Shown: positions 8,481-16,079 of the stretch, piece after piece
How positions within the stretch are numbered: the first letter of the stretch is position 1
How the letters are laid out: every line of letters starts with the position of its first letter
Source: Hoyosella sp. YIM 151337
Lineage (GTDB): Bacteria > Actinomycetota > Actinomycetes > Mycobacteriales > Mycobacteriaceae
DNA: 64,000 nt
Direction of reading: 5' to 3'
Assembly (NCBI RefSeq): GCF_026041215.1
Contig: NZ_JAPEIQ010000046.1
Coordinates: 62,001 to 126,000, forward strand
Translations under genes and position numbers: made by a program
The notes under the pieces: model-generated
What the model saw: the letters and a program-made list of their open reading frames with translations, nothing else
What the model was told of the DNA's origin: nothing
Databases searched by the model: none

Positions 8481-9599
8481 ATGACACTCGGCGCGCAGGT
8501 TCTCACTTCATCCAGACTCGGCCGTCGTGTGTTGAGCTCTTCGCTCGTAAAGGCCGCGACTACCCCGCACGGAATTGACCGCTACATCGAAATGATCGAT
8601 CCGCTGTGGTCAGGCACTGAGATCCGGGCTGAGGTCACCGACGTTGCACGAAAGACCGCAGACAGCGTCACGCTGACATTGCGGCCGAACGCAAACTGGA
8701 CTGGGTTCCGCGCCGGACAGTTCGTCCGCCTCTCAGTCGAAATCAACGGTGTTCGCCGCACTCGCTGCTACTCACCAGCCTGTTCCGAATTCCGCCGTGA
8801 CGGCCGGATCGAACTCACCATCAAGGTTGATCCCAACGGCCTCGTCTCGCGGCACCTCCAGGCACACGCCAAACCTGGGATGATCGTCCAAATCTCTCCT
8901 GCGCAGGGCGAGTTTGTCTTGCCGCTGCCGCACCCGCGGCGAATCCTGCTGATCAGCGGCGGCTCGGGCGTCACGCCCGTCATGTCGATGCTGCGGACTC
9001 TGACCGATAAAGCATTCAACGGCAAGATCACCTTCTTGCACTACTCGTTCACCGAAGAGGACATCATCTACCGCCGCGAACTCGAAGAGATCAAGGCGAA
9101 GTACGAATCGATCAACATCGTGCACGCCTACACGGAGCAAAAGGATGGCGGCGACTTGCACGGCTATTTCAGCAAGGAGCACCTGCTCGCTGCTGACCGG
9201 CACTACGCGGAAGCGGAAACCTTCCTCTGTGGGCCGCTGCCGCTCATGGATGCCGTCCGTGCCGTATACGAGGACGAGGGTCTGACGGACCAATTGCACC
9301 TCGAGCAGTTCACCGCGCCAGTGCGCACCGCCAGCAGCGAGGACGCTTCCGGTGAACTCGTTTTCTCCGCAACTGGAACCACCGTCGCCAACAGTGGACG
9401 AACGATTCTGGAGCAGGCCGAGGATGCCGGTCTCACACCTGAGTACGGCTGCCGCATGGGTATCTGTTTCTCGTGCGTACGCCGGAAAGACTCCGGCACC
9501 ACCCGCAATGTCCTGACTGGTGACGTCTGCAGCGATGGCGATACCAGCGTGAAGCTTTGCGTCTCCGAGCCTGTCGGCGACGTCTCCATCGACCTCTGA
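8481..9599 (+). CDS. Ferredoxin reductase-like electron donor for the desaturase
   Basis: 372-residue flavoprotein with a fused plant-type 2Fe-2S domain. The FAD-binding part contains RCYSPACS (about 95); the NAD(P)H part contains LISGGSGVTPVMSMLRTL (about 155) and ETFLCGPLPLMDAVR; the C-terminus has the iron-sulfur ligands YGCRMGICFSCVRRKD plus a later Cys (VKLCVSEP). It matches the Rv3230c family, which passes electrons from NADPH to the DesA3 stearoyl-CoA desaturase. The desaturase follows 28 bp downstream, so they form one operon. I use the ATG at 8481 (GAAAGGGAG upstream); the frame stays open back to a GTG at 8256, but that stretch is AT-rich and looks non-coding. Confidence 0.9.
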   Translation: MTLGAQVLTSSRLGRRVLSSSLVKAATTPHGIDRYIEMIDPLWSGTEIRAEVTDVARKTADSVTLTLRPNANWTGFRAGQFVRLSVEINGVRRTRCYSPACSEFRRDGRIELTIKVDPNGLVSRHLQAHAKPGMIVQISPAQGEFVLPLPHPRRILLISGGSGVTPVMSMLRTLTDKAFNGKITFLHYSFTEEDIIYRRELEEIKAKYESINIVHAYTEQKDGGDLHGYFSKEHLLAADRHYAEAETFLCGPLPLMDAVRAVYEDEGLTDQLHLEQFTAPVRTASSEDASGELVFSATGTTVANSGRTILEQAEDAGLTPEYGCRMGICFSCVRRKDSGTTRNVLTGDVCSDGDTSVKLCVSEPVGDVSIDL

Positions 9600-9627
9600 T
9601 CCTTCTAGACCACTCCGGGAGAACCCC

Positions 9628-10809
9628 ATGTCTGCAAATGACCTCAAAAAGCTGTCCCCCGAGCAGATCGAAGCTTTTGGCAAGGAGATGGACGCGCTCC
9701 GCGCCCGCGTCGTCGCCGATCTCGGCGAACGTGATGCGGAGTACATCCGCGGTGTCGTATCGCTGCAGAAGAAGCTCGAAGTCGCTGGCCGTGGACTTCT
9801 CTTCCTCGGTTTCCTTCCGCCAGCCTGGCTCGGTGGCGTCGCAGCGCTGTCGTTGTCGAAAATCATCGACAACATGGAGATCGGCCACAACGTCATGCAC
9901 GGCCAGTACGACTGGATGCAGGATCCGGCGCTCACCTCAAAGAACTTCGAGTGGGACAACACAATCCACGGCGACAGCTGGTTGTACACCCACAACTACA
10001 TTCACCACACCTTCACGAACGTTGTGGGCAAAGACCACGACGCGACCGGGTACGGCGTCATGCGGGTGACCGACGAAACACCATGGCACCCCATTTGGCT
10101 GCTCAACCCGGTTTTCGCAGCGCTCCTGCAGACGTTGTTCCAGTGGGGCACGGCCATACAGGAGCTCGAGTCGGAGAAGATCATTCGCGGCGAGAAGTCC
10201 TGGGCAGAGGCGAAAGAAGGCTTCGCTCGCTTCCGTGACAAGGCCGGCAAGCAGGCACTGAAAGACTATGTGATCTTCCCGCTCCTCTCGGGCCCTGGAG
10301 CTCCGTTCACGTTCGCGGGAAACGCCGCCGCCAACCTTGTGCGCAACCTGTGGGCGTCGTCGGTGATCTTCTGTGGCCACTTCCCCGAGGAAGTTCAGAC
10401 CTTCTCGATTGAAGAGACTCAGGACGAGAGCCACGCGGGCTGGTACTACCGTCAGATCCTCGGTTCCGCCAACTTCACCGGCGGCCACTGGGTGAACGTT
10501 CTGTCCGGCAACCTGAGCTACCAGATCGAGCACCACTTGTTTCCCGACATCCCGGCCTTCCGCTACGCGGAAATGGCGGTCGAGGTGCGCGAGATCTGCG
10601 ACCGCTACGGCATCGATTACCACGAGGCTTCCATGGCGCGGCAACTGGGAAGTGTCTGGAAGAAGATCTTCCGCTACTCACTTCCGGATGAGCTGCCACT
10701 GATCAACAAGCTGCCGTTCGTCGGCAAGCGCGCGGCAGCCAAGAAGGCGACAGTCACCCCGCTCGCCACGGCCGAGTCGAAGAGGGAACTCGTCGGCGCA
10801 GCTTCCTGA
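9628..10809 (+). CDS. desA3: Membrane acyl-CoA delta-9 desaturase (DesA3-like)
   Basis: 393-residue di-iron fatty acyl-CoA desaturase that introduces the delta-9 double bond (stearate to oleate) at the membrane. The three histidine boxes are present: GHNVMHGQYDW (about 90), HNYIHHTF (about 128) and QIEHHLFPDIP (about 302). Hydrophobic segments sit between the boxes (about 48-75 and 155-180). GGGAGA precedes the ATG. It is paired with its reductase upstream, as Rv3229c-Rv3230c are in M. tuberculosis, and followed by a strong terminator. Confidence 0.94.
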   Translation: MSANDLKKLSPEQIEAFGKEMDALRARVVADLGERDAEYIRGVVSLQKKLEVAGRGLLFLGFLPPAWLGGVAALSLSKIIDNMEIGHNVMHGQYDWMQDPALTSKNFEWDNTIHGDSWLYTHNYIHHTFTNVVGKDHDATGYGVMRVTDETPWHPIWLLNPVFAALLQTLFQWGTAIQELESEKIIRGEKSWAEAKEGFARFRDKAGKQALKDYVIFPLLSGPGAPFTFAGNAAANLVRNLWASSVIFCGHFPEEVQTFSIEETQDESHAGWYYRQILGSANFTGGHWVNVLSGNLSYQIEHHLFPDIPAFRYAEMAVEVREICDRYGIDYHEASMARQLGSVWKKIFRYSLPDELPLINKLPFVGKRAAAKKATVTPLATAESKRELVGAAS

Positions 10810-10823
10810 GGCAAGCGCACGAC

Positions 10824-10852
10824 AAAGCCGGGCTCGCTGCGAGCCCGGCTTT
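10824..10852 (+). terminator. Terminator after the desaturase
   Basis: Perfect 13-bp stem AAAGCCGGGCTCG with a 3-base loop, flanked by A and T runs so that it can work in both directions. It lies between the convergent desaturase and SDR genes. Confidence 0.85.
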
Positions 10853-10866
10853 GCGGTGCCTTCCTG

Positions 10867-11784
10867 TCAGTTCTGTCCGGACCGGCCACCACTCACTGCC
10901 GCGGCGGGAAACTGTACACCTGTCAGTTCTTCGGATGCGGTCCACAGTTTCTTCGCGAGTTCAGTATCCCGCGCCTCGCGTGAACGTCCGACAAGTTTGG
11001 GGTTGCCCCGCAGCTCCCAGCGACCGTCGGGGCCGACGTAGCTAGCACCGGGCAGGTCCTGGCTCGCCGCGTAAAGCGTGGGCGCGGCGCCTGCTTCGGC
11101 GTCCTGAGCGTAAAGCTTGTTGCCGAGGTTCATCAGGCCGTCGTACAGGCGGTTTCCGGAGTGTGATTGCAGGTTCGTCGCAGCCCAGCCCGGGTGCGCG
11201 TTGTGGGCCCGCACCGGGGAGCCGGCCTCCGTGAGGCGGCGCTGCAGTTCCAGGCTGAATAGCAGATTGGCGAGTTTGGACTGTCCGTAGGCGGCGACGC
11301 GGTTGTAGGCGCGCGTTTCCCAGTTGAGGTCGTCAAGATCGATCGTGCCACGTCGGTGCGCCGCCGAAGCGACAGTGACGACGCGATCAGTGATGTGCGG
11401 AAGCAGAAGGTTGGTCAACGCGAAATGGCCGAGATGATTCGTGCCGATCTGGGTTTCGAAGCCATCTTTGGTCTTGCCTTCGGGCGGCATCATGATGCCC
11501 GCGTTGTTGACCAGCACATCGAGGGCGCCAGTCCATTCGTCGGCGAAGCGGCGAACCGAAGCGAGGTCAGCGAGGTCGAGCGCACGGACTTCGGTGGTGC
11601 CCGCGATGGTGGCGGCCGCGGTCGCGCCTCGGTGCGTATCGCGGACGGCCAGCACGACGCGGGCGCCAACTCGGGCTAGTTCACGGGCTGCCACTAGGCC
11701 GATGCCACTGTTCGCGCCGGTGACCAGGACGGTCTTGCCCTCGAAAGAGGGAAGTTCTGCTGAGGTCCAGGAAGATTTCGTCAT
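10867..11784 (-). CDS. Short-chain dehydrogenase, copy 1
   Basis: NAD(P)-dependent oxidoreductase of the atypical retinol-dehydrogenase-like SDR group, about 305 residues. Visible: TGANSGIG cofactor loop (about 22), LDLADLAS, NNAGIM (about 95), the catalytic Ser region and YGQSK (Tyr and Lys, about 165). The C-terminus has the conserved HPGWAATNLQSHSG. Substrate unknown. I start at the ATG at 11784 rather than an upstream in-frame start at 11826, because the latter would run through the operator. It is divergent from a TetR gene, which probably represses it. A close paralogue lies at 37888-38781. Confidence 0.85.
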   Translation of the reverse strand: MTKSSWTSAELPSFEGKTVLVTGANSGIGLVAARELARVGARVVLAVRDTHRGATAAATIAGTTEVRALDLADLASVRRFADEWTGALDVLVNNAGIMMPPEGKTKDGFETQIGTNHLGHFALTNLLLPHITDRVVTVASAAHRRGTIDLDDLNWETRAYNRVAAYGQSKLANLLFSLELQRRLTEAGSPVRAHNAHPGWAATNLQSHSGNRLYDGLMNLGNKLYAQDAEAGAAPTLYAASQDLPGASYVGPDGRWELRGNPKLVGRSREARDTELAKKLWTASEELTGVQFPAAAVSGGRSGQN

Positions 11785-11788
11785 GAAC

Positions 11789-11831
11789 CCAATGTAGACA
11801 TTGACCACAAAGTAGTCAATGACCACATTGG
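11789..11831. promoter_or_regulatory. TetR operator between SDR and TetR genes
   Basis: Nested inverted repeats: outer CCAATGT (11789-11795)/ACATTGG (11825-11831) and inner ATTGAC (11800-11805)/GTCAAT (11815-11820). TGACCACA also occurs as a direct repeat 18 bp apart. It lies in the divergent gap immediately before both genes, the usual site for autoregulation by a TetR protein. Confidence 0.7.
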
Positions 11832-11858
11832 CGCTGGTTTCGGATATCCTCAGTGATC

Positions 11859-12458
11859 ATGACGTCATCCAGCCCCCGCTCCTACCACCACGGCGATCTG
11901 CGTGGTGAACTCCTCGATCGCGCCGAGCAGACGCTTCGGGAATCAGGCGTGGATGGCCTCTCGCTCCGCCAGCTCGCACGGGACATCGGCGTCAGTCACG
12001 GCGCCCCGAGCAGGCACTTCCGTGACAAACAGGCACTGTTGGACGCGATTGCACTGACAGGATTCGAGCGTCTCGGCGCCTTGTTCACCGGCGCGGTGTC
12101 CGAGGGTTCGTTCACGCAGCGGCTCGAGTCGGTGGCGCGAGCTTATGTGCGGTTTGCGACCGAGAATGCCGCGCTGCTGGAGTTGATGTTCGCCCGGAAG
12201 CACAATCCCGAAGCCGGGATTGAATTGCCCGCCGCCGCCGAGCGGGCATTCTCAGTTCCCGTCGCGCTGATTGCCGATGGACAGGGTAACGGCGAAGTGA
12301 TCAACGGAGACCCGACCGCGATCGGTTTCGCCTCGTTCGCCACGATCCACGGTATGGCGACCCTCGTCAGCTCGGGGCTTGTCCCCGCTGCCCTGGCCGA
12401 GACCATGCTGGGCGACGTCATCACACAGATCATGGACGGCATTAGACCGCGGACCTGA
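11859..12458 (+). CDS. TetR-family repressor for the adjacent SDR
   Basis: About 199 residues. The N-terminal helix-turn-helix reads GLSLRQLARDIGVSHGAPSRHF (about residues 34-55), preceded by YHHGDLRGELLDRAEQTL, a start typical of the TetR subgroup with the TetR_C_33-like (WHG) C-terminal domain. The ligand domain is hydrophobic and not diagnostic. I chose the ATG at 11859; a GTG 6 bases earlier is equally possible and no strong ribosome binding site is seen. It probably regulates itself and the divergent SDR through the palindromes in the gap. Confidence 0.85.
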   Translation: MTSSSPRSYHHGDLRGELLDRAEQTLRESGVDGLSLRQLARDIGVSHGAPSRHFRDKQALLDAIALTGFERLGALFTGAVSEGSFTQRLESVARAYVRFATENAALLELMFARKHNPEAGIELPAAAERAFSVPVALIADGQGNGEVINGDPTAIGFASFATIHGMATLVSSGLVPAALAETMLGDVITQIMDGIRPRT

Positions 12459-12463
12459 CGGCG

Positions 12464-12610
12464 CTACTTACTTGTCGCCTTGTACCGGTTCACCGAAAGC
12501 GGCACAAAGATCACCAGGATCACGACGACGCAGATCAACGAGTACAAGACGGGGTTCTGCATTGACCACATGTCTGGCACCGGGACGTTCGGGAACGTCG
12601 CGCCGAACAG
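12464..12610 (-). pseudogene. Duplicated C-terminal tail of the ABC permease
   Basis: The minus strand encodes PNVPVPDMWSMQNPVLYSL and continues to RYKATSK plus stop, matching the last 47 or so residues of the permease at 14143-14955. Nucleotide match over about 128 bases is roughly 93% by hand count. The fragment has no start and fuses into the helicase fragment on the opposite strand at GCCGAACAG (12602-12610), which both source genes carry in similar form. It is a gene-end scar, not a functional gene. Confidence 0.85.
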
Positions 12611-12679
12611 GGGTATGCCTACCGCATCGTCGACGCAGATGACCTGCCCGGCCCCGCGATCGGCGACAGGACTGGCTAG
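12602..12679 (+). pseudogene. Orphan C-terminal tail of an XPB helicase
   Basis: Encodes AEQGYAYRIVDADDLPGPAI, then GDRTG and a stop, corresponding to the end of the helicase at 6346-8013 (AEQGYAYRIVDADDLLGPAI then GDMTS). Of about 16 nucleotide differences in this part, about 13 are in third codon positions. That suggests the sequences diverged while both were coding, so this tail probably came from a related genome rather than from decay of a local duplicate. It is the right-hand copy of the 149-bp repeat. Confidence 0.8.
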
Positions 12680-12685
12680 ACCTCG

Positions 12686-12730
12686 ATCGTGAAGAATCAG
12701 GACGGCCTGAGCGCCCTGATCGTTCACGAT
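12686..12730 (-). terminator. Hairpin family copy 2
   Basis: Imperfect 19-bp inverted repeat (three mismatched positions) with loop GCCTGAG, the exact reverse complement of the loop in copy 1, although the flanking sequences are in the same orientation. The stop codon of the alkylation-repair-like gene lies in its right arm. It probably terminates that gene. Confidence 0.65.
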
Positions 12731-13404
12731 TGTGCCGCCTCCTCCTGGCGCCGCACCATTTCGCCAATCCACAGGGGCGCGTAGGGCGAGGTGCACCCGG
12801 GTGGCGTCGGGTAGTCCTTGAGGACTTCGAGGCGCTCGCCGATCTCCAGGGCGCGGGCCCGGCATTCGGCGTGCTCGATCCCGATGTAAGCCAGGCAGGT
12901 GTTCATCGCCCATTGCAGCCGGTCTGGTGCATCTTTCATATCTGCTTCGATCGTGTCGAGGAGCTTCGCCAGCTCAAGCCCGGCGGGCTTCTTCACGATC
13001 CGCTCGGCCGTGAGGGCCCAGCCGGCGCTCGCGACCACGGGGTCTGGGTCCTCGAACCACGCTTGCCGTAACTCTTCGGCGTGCGGACTCTTCTTCACCA
13101 CATAGTTGACGAGCCAATCGTGCACTTTAGGCGTGCGAGCGCTGCGAAGCATAGCGTCGAGCTCGTCGCGATCGAACGCCTTCGGGCGGCACATCAGCGC
13201 CGCTAGCAGCTTCGCTGCGGTGTCATCTGTTTGCCACAGTTCCCGCGCCAGTTCGTGCTGCGTTTTGAGTCGCTTCGCAATCGCACGCAACTTCGTGAGA
13301 TTCACGCCATGATCGTCACCATGGTTCTCGTTGACCGCGCGGATCTTCGGGTCTTCGAGTGCAGCCAACTCGGCTAGCACTGCAGCCACTGTCGTGTCGG
13401 ACAT
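12724..13404 (-). CDS. DNA alkylation repair (AlkD-like) HEAT-repeat protein
   Basis: 226 residues, all-helical and repeat-like (KLRAIAKRLKTQHELARELW, AKLLAALMCRPKAFDRDEL, WLVNYVVKKSPHAEELRQAW), which fits the AlkC/AlkD-like ARM/HEAT family that recognises alkylated bases. It shares the WxTxxxEAKLLA-like pattern of that family (LWQTDDTAAKLLAALM). The catalytic Asp of AlkD cannot be placed with certainty by eye. It is monocistronic, starts at an ATG with GGAG upstream and ends inside hairpin copy 2. Confidence 0.75.
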   Translation of the reverse strand: MSDTTVAAVLAELAALEDPKIRAVNENHGDDHGVNLTKLRAIAKRLKTQHELARELWQTDDTAAKLLAALMCRPKAFDRDELDAMLRSARTPKVHDWLVNYVVKKSPHAEELRQAWFEDPDPVVASAGWALTAERIVKKPAGLELAKLLDTIEADMKDAPDRLQWAMNTCLAYIGIEHAECRARALEIGERLEVLKDYPTPPGCTSPYAPLWIGEMVRRQEEAAQS

Positions 13405-13471
13405 GGGAACTCCTCCACCTCACGTTGGACACAGCCTAAGGGCTCGCGGTGACTGACGTATTGTCTCGGGA

Positions 13472-14077
13472 GTGCCGCCCCCACAGCCAGTGCGCCCAGC
13501 GATGAACAAGCCTCCGGGCACATGGCATTTCGCAGTGACGGTGGCGGCGCTCATAGTGGCGGTCGCAGCGTGGTGCCGCTGGTGGCCGCGAGACGACAGC
13601 GCTGTCCTTACCAGCGTCGCTTCCGGGCTCGTGCTGCTTGGCTGCGGACTCTGGTGGGCAATCCGGAGCATTTATGTAGCTGGGCAGGATCGCCGGTGGT
13701 CATGGTGGATTCTCCCCGCCCCCGTAGCAGTGGGCATCGCGATTCTCGTTGCGCTGTGGGGCGCGCCCAGCTTCGAGCAGGCACGTCCAAAGATGGACGA
13801 GATCGCCGCTGAACTCCGCGCCGATCCTGATGACTCGTCGGTGTCCTGGTGGAACGACTCACCGCTAGAGCGCTTCGATATCAGGTTCGTCCACGAGGAC
13901 GCCGACGGCAACGTGTACTTTAAGTTCACAATTTATGGCGCGAATAAGGGATGGATGCACGCCCCTGCAGGGCCCCCAGATAACGATTTCCTTGAACTGA
14001 TTCCACTCGGCGATGGCTGGTACAGATACGAACTGCCGTGGGTGAACCCCAGCCCCGGCATGGTGCCACCTGATTAA
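13472..14077 (+). CDS. Membrane protein of unknown function
   Basis: 201 residues with three predicted membrane helices (about 19-36, 46-64 and 77-93), then a hydrophilic domain of about 100 residues rich in Trp and Asp (SSVSWWNDSPLERFDIRFVH; DNDFLELIPLGDGWYRYELP). I do not recognise the family. The GTG start lies 7 bases after TATTGT, which fits a leaderless transcript; an ATG 30 bases downstream is the alternative. It is divergent from the alkylation-repair gene, and its stop overlaps hairpin copy 3. Confidence 0.65.
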   Translation: MPPPQPVRPAMNKPPGTWHFAVTVAALIVAVAAWCRWWPRDDSAVLTSVASGLVLLGCGLWWAIRSIYVAGQDRRWSWWILPAPVAVGIAILVALWGAPSFEQARPKMDEIAAELRADPDDSSVSWWNDSPLERFDIRFVHEDADGNVYFKFTIYGANKGWMHAPAGPPDNDFLELIPLGDGWYRYELPWVNPSPGMVPPD

Positions 14078-14121
14078 TCGTGGAGGATCAGGGCGGTCTG
14101 AGCGCCCTGATCCTCCACGAT
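14077..14121 (+). terminator. Hairpin family copy 3
   Basis: Perfect 19-bp inverted repeat (ATCGTGGAGGATCAGGGCG) with loop GTCTGAG. It begins at the last base of the preceding stop codon and lies between two convergent genes, so it can serve as a bidirectional terminator. The arm substitutions relative to copy 1 are compensatory (A to G in the left arm, T to C in the right). Confidence 0.75.
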
Positions 14122-14142
14122 TTGACCCAGCCCGGAGAAGCC

Positions 14143-14955
14143 CTACTTGCTTGTCGCCTTGTACCGGCTGACGGAGAGCGGCACGAAGATCACCAGGATC
14201 ACGACGACGCAGATCAGTGAGTACAAGACGGGGTTCTGCATTGACCACACGTCTGGCACCGGGACGTTCGGGTCGACGTTGCCGAAGAGCTGACGCACGG
14301 CCTGCGTCACCGCGGAAACCGGGTTCCATTCCACGAAGGTGCGCAGCACCGGCGGGAACGATTCGAGCGGGACGAATGCGTTGGAGATGAACGTCAGCGG
14401 CATGATCACCACGAAGGACGCGTTGTTGATGACGTCAACGCTCGGCACAATCAGTCCGACGAACGCCATAATCCAGCTGACCGCGTACGCGAAAATGAGC
14501 AGGAGCAGGAACGCGGTAATCGCGTCGACGATTGAGCCGCGGATCCGCCAGCCCACAACCAGACCGGCCAGCGCCATGATGGCGATCGACAAGACGTTGT
14601 AGGCGATGTCGGAGACAGTCCGGCCGATGAGGACGGCTGAGCGTGACATCGGCAGTGACCGGAATCGGTCGATGATGCCCTTCTGCATATCCTCGGCGAG
14701 GCCGACACCGGTGAACGTCGCGCCGAACACCACGGTCTGCGCGAAGATGCCGGCGATCAGGAATTCGCGGTAGGGAATGTCCCCTCCGGGGTCGATCGCG
14801 CCGCCGAACACGTAGGCGAAGAGCAGGACGAACATCACCGGCGAGATCAGCACGAACACCAGGATTTCTGGCACTCGCTTGATCTTGATCAGGTTGCGTT
14901 TCGCGATGACACCGCTGTCGGTGACGGTGCGCTTCAGTGTGGGCGTCGAGGTCAT
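14143..14955 (-). CDS. ABC-2 type exporter permease (DrrB-like), system 1
   Basis: 270 residues with six predicted membrane helices, in the family of daunorubicin-resistance permease DrrB. Signatures: an N-terminal helix after RNLIKIKRVPEI, the ABC-2 EDMQKGIIDRFRSLPMSRSAV coupling region (about 85-105) and NAFVPLESFPPVLRTFVEWNP (about 193). It overlaps the ATPase gene by 4 bp and together they would form a heteromeric drug or lipid exporter. The substrate cannot be read from sequence. Its last part is duplicated at 12464-12610. Confidence 0.9.
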   Translation of the reverse strand: MTSTPTLKRTVTDSGVIAKRNLIKIKRVPEILVFVLISPVMFVLLFAYVFGGAIDPGGDIPYREFLIAGIFAQTVVFGATFTGVGLAEDMQKGIIDRFRSLPMSRSAVLIGRTVSDIAYNVLSIAIMALAGLVVGWRIRGSIVDAITAFLLLLIFAYAVSWIMAFVGLIVPSVDVINNASFVVIMPLTFISNAFVPLESFPPVLRTFVEWNPVSAVTQAVRQLFGNVDPNVPVPDVWSMQNPVLYSLICVVVILVIFVPLSVSRYKATSK

Positions 14956-15959
14956 CGGTGTGCCTCCTGGCTGGCAGGTTCATTGTCAGCGTTGTCTTGT
15001 TCGTCGCTGGTTTCGGCGGCGTGACCGGTGAGCGACAGGAAGACGTCGTCGAGGGTGGGGCGCCGCAGTCCAACGTCAAGCACTTTGACCTTTTCGCCGT
15101 CGAGCGCGCGCAGGAGGTGCATGAGCGCCTCAGGCCCGGTGCTGACGGGCGCGCTGAAGGACCGCCCCGAGTTGCTGACATGCACTTCACCGGTGGCGAT
15201 TGCGTCTATCGCCGCCTGCGCGGTTGGAATGTCTGCGTTGTTTTCAATGACGAGTTCCACGCGCTCGCCGCCGATTTGGCGTTTCAGTTCATCGGCAGTG
15301 CCCTCGGCGATAGCGCGCCCGTGGTCGATCACCACGATGTTGTCGGCGAGGACATCGGCCTCTTCGAGGTATTGCGTTGTGAGTAGCAGCGTGGTGCCGC
15401 CCGCGACGAGTTCACGAATGACGTCCCACATCTGGTTGCGGCTGCGCGGGTCGAGCCCCGTTGTAGGTTCGTCGAGCACGAGGACTGCTGGCTCGGCGAC
15501 GAGCGCCCCGGCTAAGTCGAGACGCCGGCGCATACCGCCAGAGTACGTTTTCGACGGGCGATCCCCGGCGTCAGCAAGGCCGAACCGCTCAAGGAGTTCA
15601 CGGGCCCGCGCGCGAGATCGTTTACGGTCGAAACCATAAAGGCGGCCGACCATGTCGAGGTTCTCAAAACCGGTGAGGTGCTCGTCAACTGCGGCGTACT
15701 GGCCGGCTAGGCCCATGCGTGAGCGGACACCGTACGGGTCTGCGAGCACGTCGACGCCCGCTACCTCGGCGGTGCCGCTGTCGGGTGTCAGCAGAGTAGT
15801 GAGAATACGGACGGCGGTGGTCTTGCCCGCGCCGTTGGGACCGAGAAGGCCGAGCACACTGCCTTCCGGCACATCGAGATCGAGTCCATCGAGTGCCCGC
15901 ACTTCGCCAAAGGTTTTGACGAGGCCGCGCGCACGAATCATCTGGGCGGGTTGCCCCAT
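14952..15959 (-). CDS. ABC exporter ATPase (DrrA-like), system 1
   Basis: 335 residues. Walker A GPNGAGKTTAVR (about 40), Q-loop GQYAAVDEHLTG, signature YSGGMRRRLDLAGAL (about 138), Walker B VLVLDEPTTGLDPRSR (about 158) and H-loop replaced by LLTTQYLEEAD as usual in DrrA proteins. The C-terminal about 90 residues carry the DrrA-type DVFLSLTGHAAE region. It is the first gene of a two-gene operon with the permease and is divergent from the TetR gene that very likely controls it. Confidence 0.93.
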   Translation of the reverse strand: MGQPAQMIRARGLVKTFGEVRALDGLDLDVPEGSVLGLLGPNGAGKTTAVRILTTLLTPDSGTAEVAGVDVLADPYGVRSRMGLAGQYAAVDEHLTGFENLDMVGRLYGFDRKRSRARARELLERFGLADAGDRPSKTYSGGMRRRLDLAGALVAEPAVLVLDEPTTGLDPRSRNQMWDVIRELVAGGTTLLLTTQYLEEADVLADNIVVIDHGRAIAEGTADELKRQIGGERVELVIENNADIPTAQAAIDAIATGEVHVSNSGRSFSAPVSTGPEALMHLLRALDGEKVKVLDVGLRRPTLDDVFLSLTGHAAETSDEQDNADNEPASQEAHR

Positions 15960-16006
15960 GACGCTCCCCCAAGAGTATTGGTGCTGCTGGTACTATCGAA
16001 CCTGTA

Positions 16007-16055
16007 ACTGAGTACAGCGTACTTCGTTATTACTGAGTACACCATACTTCGTTTT
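16007..16055. promoter_or_regulatory. Tandem operator for exporter system 1
   Basis: Two direct copies of a 24-bp unit (16007-16030 and 16032-16055) beginning ACTGAGTAC and ending GTACTTCGTTAT or ATACTTCGTTTT. The GTAC/GTAC core in the first copy is itself palindromic. The pair lies in the 120-bp gap between the ATPase and TetR genes and is the probable binding site of the TetR protein on both promoters. Confidence 0.7.
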
Positions 16056-16079
16056 AGCCGGCAACGCTGGTGCAGGAAG

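Noticed and set aside
12464-12913. 149-residue frame joining permease-like residues to upstream sequence
   Set aside because: Only the last 47 or so residues match the permease; the rest is antisense to the helicase tail or a shadow of the alkylation-repair gene.
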